The notes beneath the pieces were generated by a model. It did not search any database. It saw nothing but the letters and a program-made list of their open reading frames with translations, and was not told where the DNA came from. Shown one piece after another: positions 59,400 to 64,000 of a stretch of DNA of 64,000 nucleotides; position 1 is the first letter of the stretch, and every line of letters starts with the position of its first letter. The stretch covers positions 1 to 64,000 of the forward strand of contig NZ_BNAF01000010.1 in assembly GCF_014653155.1 (NCBI RefSeq), given 5' to 3'. A program made the position numbers and the translations under genes. This DNA is from Sphingobacterium griseoflavum. GTDB taxonomy: Bacteria > Bacteroidota > Bacteroidia > Sphingobacteriales > Sphingobacteriaceae.

Positions 59400-60722
59400 A
59401 TGAAAAAACAATTCTTAGTCACCATTATATTGACAATACAGTTTGTTGCGATCTGTGCGCAAACGAAAACGGATACCTTACAAACAGGGGCTGACAGCTT
59501 AACGATGGACAAACCTAAGTTCCAGCAGCAACCTGGGTTAGCATTGGCGGCTTCGAAAATATTTTTTTCCGACAAGCGATGGTCCATCAGCGGCTTCGGT
59601 GAATATAATTATGTTCCTATACAGCAAAACGTAAACCGTACTGGGGGCGATCTAGAACTTTATTATTCTGGTCTTTATAGGCAGGCGCTATTCTTTGGCT
59701 ACCGGCTTAGTGACAAATTGATCTGGAACTCAGAGTTTCAAGTAGAGTTTCTACATTTTAAAAATCAGGAAAGCCATCAAGAGTTTGTTATAGAGGCCTT
59801 TGTCGACTATTTGTTTAGCGACTACCTTAAAGCACGCTTAGGGTTTTATCCTTTGACCATCGGCTATGTAAATAATAATGATGAGCCCGTCATGTTTTAT
59901 TCGGTCAACCGTTCGGAGGTCGAACGTTTAATTACCCCATCCACCTGGATAGAATTTGGCACGATGCTATACGGCAATCTCTCTGCCGATTGGAGCTATG
60001 CATTAGGTTTTTCGCAGGGCTTGAACAGCCGAAATTATTTAAGTGGAAGCTGGATAAGACAAGGGCGGGAAATACGTTTCGACCTGCCGCAATCCGTCTC
60101 AATTAATCCACAGCTCAACTATCATGGCGTAAAAAACCTTACACTATCAGCCTCTGGCTATTACGGTAATTCTGGACAGGGAAATACAGTAGACATGGGC
60201 GATCGAGCTAGTGAAATAAAAGGTAAAATAAAGCTGACCACCGCGTATGCCAAATATAACTGGAACAACTTCCGCTTGATAACTGTAGGTAGCTATGGCA
60301 AGTTGGGCGATACCGACAAACTATACGAGCTGACGAAAGACGAAAACGGCGAGCATGGACAGGTGCTCGGCGCCAGGACCTATGGTTATTTATTCGAAGT
60401 GGGCTGCGACATCTTACCCTATTTGAGAAAAGTAACGTCACCTAAAGTGCATAAAAAATCTTTTTTTTATGATAGCCAGGCGCTAAAGCTTAGTGTTTTT
60501 TCTCGATATGAGCGTCTGAACACACATGATCAAGTACACCAAGACCTCATAAATATAGCCCGTACAGAGGCTAACATGAAGATCCTCACGATGGGCGCTA
60601 ACTTTAATACAAAGGAACATATGGTTTTGAAAGCAAATTACCAATACCGGATAAATAAATCTGTTTTCGATCCTTATCCGGTGAAAAACATTGTAGAAAC
60701 CGGTATTGGCTTTATTTTCTGA
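59400..60722 (+). CDS. Outer-membrane porin-like protein
   Basis: Exported protein of 440 residues with a signal peptide ending AICAQ (~21). Repeated amphipathic strands with aromatic girdles (YYSGLYRQALFFGYRLSDKL, LKARLGFYPLTIGYVNN) and the end IVETGIGFIF point to a 16-18-strand porin, similar in size to phosphate-selective porin-like proteins, but I cannot place it in a named family. Own promoter with a good Shine-Dalgarno site. Convergent with the BtuB-like receptor. Confidence 0.78.
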   Translation: MKKQFLVTIILTIQFVAICAQTKTDTLQTGADSLTMDKPKFQQQPGLALAASKIFFSDKRWSISGFGEYNYVPIQQNVNRTGGDLELYYSGLYRQALFFGYRLSDKLIWNSEFQVEFLHFKNQESHQEFVIEAFVDYLFSDYLKARLGFYPLTIGYVNNNDEPVMFYSVNRSEVERLITPSTWIEFGTMLYGNLSADWSYALGFSQGLNSRNYLSGSWIRQGREIRFDLPQSVSINPQLNYHGVKNLTLSASGYYGNSGQGNTVDMGDRASEIKGKIKLTTAYAKYNWNNFRLITVGSYGKLGDTDKLYELTKDENGEHGQVLGARTYGYLFEVGCDILPYLRKVTSPKVHKKSFFYDSQALKLSVFSRYERLNTHDQVHQDLINIARTEANMKILTMGANFNTKEHMVLKANYQYRINKSVFDPYPVKNIVETGIGFIF

Positions 60723-60750
60723 TCGCTCCAAACGGTCACGCCATCGCGCG

Positions 60751-60781
60751 CGTAGCAAGGGCTACCCTTAGGCTTGCTACG
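60751..60781. terminator. Bidirectional hairpin between porin and TonB receptor genes
   Basis: CGTAGCAAG (60751-60759) and CTTGCTACG (60773-60781) form a perfect 9-base stem with a 13-base loop between two convergent genes. T tracts are weak, so termination efficiency is uncertain. Confidence 0.6.
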
Positions 60782-60806
60782 GGCCGACTAGCGCGAAAGG
60801 TTATCT

Positions 60807-62705
60807 TTATTTGTCCAGCGGCATGTTGAAACGCGCACCCAGGCTAAACCAGCGACCAGGCATCGGGACCGCAGCGGCTTCAATATACGTGATATCAAAC
60901 ATATTCTGCACATCAAGATAAAGCTCCATTGGTTTCAGGCGGTAGGCCATGCGCGCGTCGGCCAAGAAATAGTTCTTGTAGCTGATCCGTTCGTTAAAGC
61001 GTAGCGCTGCCGATGCGGATAGCTTACCGATACCTGCGCGGATATTTCCAATAATTTGTTGGCGCAAGCTTTCTACGGCATATTTGGAGGTCGTTCCCTC
61101 CTGCGTGGCAACAGAAGGCCAAAGGTGGGTATAGGATAAGCCAGCAAACCAAGAAACAAATGCTTCCGGATTAGACAGCTGATAGTTGATGAGTGCTGTT
61201 GCACCGTGCACTTTGTTACCGTTAAAGTTGAGCGGTTGGTAGGGGGTTCCCGCAGCAGGTCTTACCCAATCAATGAAGTTATTGATATCTCGATAGAAAT
61301 AATGCGCTTGTCCAAATAAACGCCCATCGTTATATTTAATGCCGCCCTCGATATACCATGCTTCTTCAGGGCGAACAGTAGGATTTCCGATATTTCCAGG
61401 ACGTTGGTCTAAGTAAAGATCTGTAAAGGATGGAATACGCTGTCCCGTTCCGCTGTGCGCGGTCAATTGCCAGTTATTCGTCAGTGCAAAACCAATATCG
61501 ATGCCCGGAAATACCTGCCAACCATAGTCGCTATTGTAGTTTACATAGGCTCCCAAGTTCAGCATCAAGCGATTAATCCGATCTGTTTTAAACTCGGCAT
61601 ACATGCCATAATTATCGCGCGCGTGATTACCGATATTGCTGCTTCTAATTTGTTCATTGCGCATCTCGATCCCCATGCCTAGATCACCCACATCGGTTTT
61701 CAGCACGGCATTCACTTCACTGTTCAGTGCATGCGTATAGTGTTGGCTGCGCGCCCGGCTCAAATCGTGGCGAAAATAACGATAATCATCATAGCCGTAG
61801 CGATAGCTAACACGGGGTGATATTCGAAAACGCTCCGAAATGTGCGCTTGATAGCCTACGGATCCCATCAACGTTTGTACGATCTCCTGCGATTCCTTAT
61901 CACCGGGGGCGGCGTAAAAACCATTTGCGCCAAAATCACTTTCCACAAATCCTCCCATGATCGAAAAGCCATCTTGCCCTCGCGTAGGGATATCGGCTTC
62001 ATAGAACAATTTATTGTTTCGCGAAGCGGTATTGTACCGATACCCGTTTCCCGACTCGTGGCTTCCGTAGAGGGAATGCCGCCCAAAGGCATTGATCCAT
62101 GTTCCGCCAAGCTGTATACCTCTGGTGTGAAATAGTGCATCGTTATTAGCCGTATCCCGTTTAAACCCGGTGCCCGTATAAACATGCCCCAACAGTTCCG
62201 AATTGACGGGCTTGCGCGTCACGATATTGATTGCGCCAGTCAACGCATTTATTCCGTAAAGACGCGCCGCCGGTCCCCGGATTACCTCGATACGCTCAAT
62301 CGCATCAAGCTGGACAGGTAGGTTTAACATATTGTGACCCGTTTGTGCATCCAACATTTTTACGCCATTCAGCAACACCAATGTTTGCTCAAAACTTCCT
62401 CCGTCTACACTCACATCCGCTTGCGCACCGAAGGGTCCTCGCTGGCGCAAATCTACTCCGGGAATATAGCTTAATAGCTCATTTACCGAGCGCACTGGCA
62501 AAGCCTCGATCTGTTTCCTATCTAGGAGCTGTATATTTCTGCTCTGCTCGGCAAATGGCATTTGCAAACGATTTCCAAAAATCAACACTTCACCAACCGA
62601 GATAACGGTGCTATCCGCTGGCTGCTGTGCACGGCTGATTGCAACACGACAAAGTGTACAGCATAAAAGAAAACAAACTAGCACATGTCTTTTCAATACT
62701 ATCAT
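60807..62705 (-). CDS. BtuB-like TonB-dependent receptor
   Basis: Outer-membrane active transporter of 632 residues. Signal peptide to about 27 (AISRAQQ), a TonB-box-like TVISVGEVLIFG stretch, a plug (ALPVRSVNELLSYIPGVDLR, IRGPAARLYGINALTGAINI) and a barrel of 22 strands ending WFSLGARFNMPL. It lacks the STN and carboxypeptidase-like domains, so it is a plain importer. Sequence is closest in layout to cobalamin or siderophore receptors; the ligand is unknown. No riboswitch is seen upstream; a TAGTCCG direct repeat lies there instead. Confidence 0.9.
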   Translation of the reverse strand: MIVLKRHVLVCFLLCCTLCRVAISRAQQPADSTVISVGEVLIFGNRLQMPFAEQSRNIQLLDRKQIEALPVRSVNELLSYIPGVDLRQRGPFGAQADVSVDGGSFEQTLVLLNGVKMLDAQTGHNMLNLPVQLDAIERIEVIRGPAARLYGINALTGAINIVTRKPVNSELLGHVYTGTGFKRDTANNDALFHTRGIQLGGTWINAFGRHSLYGSHESGNGYRYNTASRNNKLFYEADIPTRGQDGFSIMGGFVESDFGANGFYAAPGDKESQEIVQTLMGSVGYQAHISERFRISPRVSYRYGYDDYRYFRHDLSRARSQHYTHALNSEVNAVLKTDVGDLGMGIEMRNEQIRSSNIGNHARDNYGMYAEFKTDRINRLMLNLGAYVNYNSDYGWQVFPGIDIGFALTNNWQLTAHSGTGQRIPSFTDLYLDQRPGNIGNPTVRPEEAWYIEGGIKYNDGRLFGQAHYFYRDINNFIDWVRPAAGTPYQPLNFNGNKVHGATALINYQLSNPEAFVSWFAGLSYTHLWPSVATQEGTTSKYAVESLRQQIIGNIRAGIGKLSASAALRFNERISYKNYFLADARMAYRLKPMELYLDVQNMFDITYIEAAAVPMPGRWFSLGARFNMPLDK

Positions 62706-62751
62706 ACAAAATAAAGTTTCGGCAAAAATGCAATCTTTAGGCAGGATGAAC

Positions 62752-62839
62752 CTAGTCCGCTTTTAATTTTACAACTAGTCCGGTTTTACAGGCGCACGTA
62801 TTCCTATGCCCCCCGGTATGTCGTCTGCCAAGTAGTCCG
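62752..62839. repeat. TAGTCCG direct repeats upstream of the BtuB-like receptor
   Basis: CTAGTCCGCTTTTA (62752-62765) and CTAGTCCGGTTTTA (62775-62788) match at 13 of 14 positions with a 23-base period. TAGTCCG recurs at 62833-62839. They lie 47-134 bases before the receptor start codon. Bases 62840-63003 hold no gene that I can see. Confidence 0.55.
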
Positions 62840-63003
62840 AACCTACGCTTGAAGAACTCCTGTTACTGGCGGTTTTTTTAAGGATTTAAACTAAGGTCTC
62901 TTCCTTAGAATGGGGCTATATCGTTGTGCCAAGATTCTTGTGGTCGCGCATGGTCCCATCGCCTTTCATGTAATCATTTACCCGTTTGTTCGCGATAGTC
63001 CTG

Positions 63004-64000
63004 TTAATTGTTAAGTTTTGGAAGCGTATTCCACCAATCCTCCAAGGCAGCTTTTAACGCTTTGGTTCGTTCGACCTGCTGTGCACTTTGTTCATTCGTT
63101 TCGTTTTCATCCGCCACGATATGATAAAGCTGTACATCCGAGCCATCGGTATTCATCAGCAGCTTCCATGCGCCGGAGCGAATAGCGAGGTTTGGGCTTT
63201 TATTAGGTTTTGCCGGATATTTGAATGCCGTATCATTTCGCCCATACTCCCAAAACATATTCTTCTGTCTTGGCGAGGGCGTTCCGGCGAACACAGGGCT
63301 TCGATCGATTCCATCGCCCTTGAAATCCGAAGGTAGCTTAACGGCGGCCATTCTGGCCAGCGACGGCAAGAGATCTATGGCATGTACTTCAGAATTGCGA
63401 TCTATTATTCCTGCCGGAATATGGCCGGGCCAACTGATCAAAAAAGGCATGCGTATCCCTCCTTCATACAAGGATAGTTTTGAGCCTCTCAACCCACCGG
63501 TCCTACTCCCTCTAAAGCTAGGCAATGGTCCGTTGTCACTGGTGAATACGATAATGGTATTTTCATATTCGCCCATATCCTTCAACCCATCGATCAGTCT
63601 TCCAATTTGCGTATCCAGTTCTTGTAACACCCGTTTGAATGCGGCTTCCGATGCGCGACCCAAAGGAAACTTGCCGGTATATCCTTCCCCCAAGTTTGGC
63701 ACCCAGGGCGTATGCACATCATCGGGCCAAAGGTTAACGAAGCGCGGTTTGTCGGTGTTCTCCCTAAAAAATGCTAATGCCTTATCAACGAAATATCTAG
63801 TCCGATCCCAGCGTTTGATGCTACCCTTATCCGACCATATCCAGTTTGTAGCGGTAAGCAGCGGGTCAGGCTCAGGACTTTCATAGGTACTGGCATATGC
63901 ATCGTAACCATATGAAGCAAAGCCGGGTGCGTGGGTTACGTCCCGGCCGCCGCCCATATGCCATTTTCCGAAATGGCCAGTCGTGTAGCCGGCGGATCGG
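63004..64000 (-). CDS. Sulfatase, C-terminal part (cut by window edge)
   Basis: The visible 331 residues are the C-terminal part of a type I sulfatase, a formylglycine-dependent enzyme that removes sulfate from sugars or small organics. The frame continues without stop past the window edge. Beyond the first visible ATG at 63957 the codons still encode GYTTGHFGKWHMGGG, the second sulfatase signature, so translation starts outside. TSDNGP and LDTQIGRLIDGL in the alkaline-phosphatase fold are also present. The catalytic Cys/Ser motif lies outside and cannot be checked. Substrate unknown; periplasmic export likely. Confidence 0.9.
   Translation of the reverse strand, partial: RSAGYTTGHFGKWHMGGGRDVTHAPGFASYGYDAYASTYESPEPDPLLTATNWIWSDKGSIKRWDRTRYFVDKALAFFRENTDKPRFVNLWPDDVHTPWVPNLGEGYTGKFPLGRASEAAFKRVLQELDTQIGRLIDGLKDMGEYENTIIVFTSDNGPLPSFRGSRTGGLRGSKLSLYEGGIRMPFLISWPGHIPAGIIDRNSEVHAIDLLPSLARMAAVKLPSDFKGDGIDRSPVFAGTPSPRQKNMFWEYGRNDTAFKYPAKPNKSPNLAIRSGAWKLLMNTDGSDVQLYHIVADENETNEQSAQQVERTKALKAALEDWWNTLPKLNN

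Noticed and set aside
62706..63003. Possible cobalamin riboswitch before the BtuB-like receptor
   Set aside because: I could not find the conserved B12-box pieces or an adenosylcobalamin aptamer layout on the minus strand; only the TAGTCCG repeats stand out.
63221..63886. Long open frame of 221 codons on the + strand
   Set aside because: It lies fully antisense to the sulfatase gene, which has conserved family motifs; composition is that of a shadow frame.
1..64000. tRNA, rRNA, CRISPR array, insertion sequence or prophage
   Set aside because: No cloverleaf, no regularly spaced repeats, no transposase or integrase motif seen on either strand.

Overview
The window reads as ordinary chromosome of a Bacteroidota species, most likely a Sphingobacteriaceae member (Sphingobacterium-like). 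The evidence is: promoters of the TAnnTTTG (-7) type with TTTG/TTG about 19-20 bases upstream; few Shine-Dalgarno sites; a FecI-type sigma / FecR / TonB-dependent receptor triplet; many outer-membrane beta-barrel proteins; the DUF3822-rsmD-coaD cluster; and Bacteroidota-style POT transporters. I saw no transposase, integrase, phage gene, CRISPR array, rRNA or tRNA. No gene-free stretch exceeds 300 bases.

Layout. 1-8 kb: housekeeping genes (DbpA-like helicase, coaD, rsmD, RecD-like helicase, ruvB, a polyprenol-phosphate mannosyltransferase). 8-13 kb: three tandem POT-family peptide/proton symporters. 13-17 kb: a minus-strand run of a UMF1 transporter, a LutA-like Fe-S protein, a Tat-type exported isomerase-like protein and a hypothetical. 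17-22.5 kb: PBP4-type peptidase, an S4/aroB/ThuA operon, proline dehydrogenase and a HAD phosphatase. 22.6-25.9 kb: ECF sigma factor with an unusual membrane-anchored beta-barrel partner, then a universal stress protein. 26-30.9 kb: a PAS-rich histidine kinase, an ABC-F protein and a prohibitin-tail-like small membrane protein. 31-35.3 kb: a type-I-secretion-like cluster (ABC transmembrane subunit without ATPase, HlyD adaptor, TolC channel). 35.5-41 kb: class A beta-lactamase-like hydrolase, TauE/SafE permease, and the 5-oxoprolinase operon pxpB-pxpC-pxpA with a YcsG-like NRAMP relative. 41-50 kb: mqo, fabG, a LuxE-like synthetase, NlpC/P60, a luciferase-like monooxygenase with a FAD monooxygenase, and a fatty acid desaturase. 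50-58 kb: a giant double-kinase hybrid sensor and the sigma/FecR/STN-TonB receptor signalling operon. 58-64 kb: envelope proteins, a BtuB-like receptor and a sulfatase cut by the window edge.

How the parts work together. Two trans-envelope sigma systems (22.6-24.6 kb and 54-58 kb) and two large sensor kinases point to heavy cell-surface sensing. The pxp operon plus POT transporters and proline dehydrogenase fit a peptide- and amino-acid-scavenging life style. The most unusual items are the NBD-less ABC exporter cluster, the sigma-linked inner-membrane-anchored beta-barrel, the NRAMP relative lacking metal ligands in the 5-oxoproline operon, and several palindromes or direct repeats placed at promoters.
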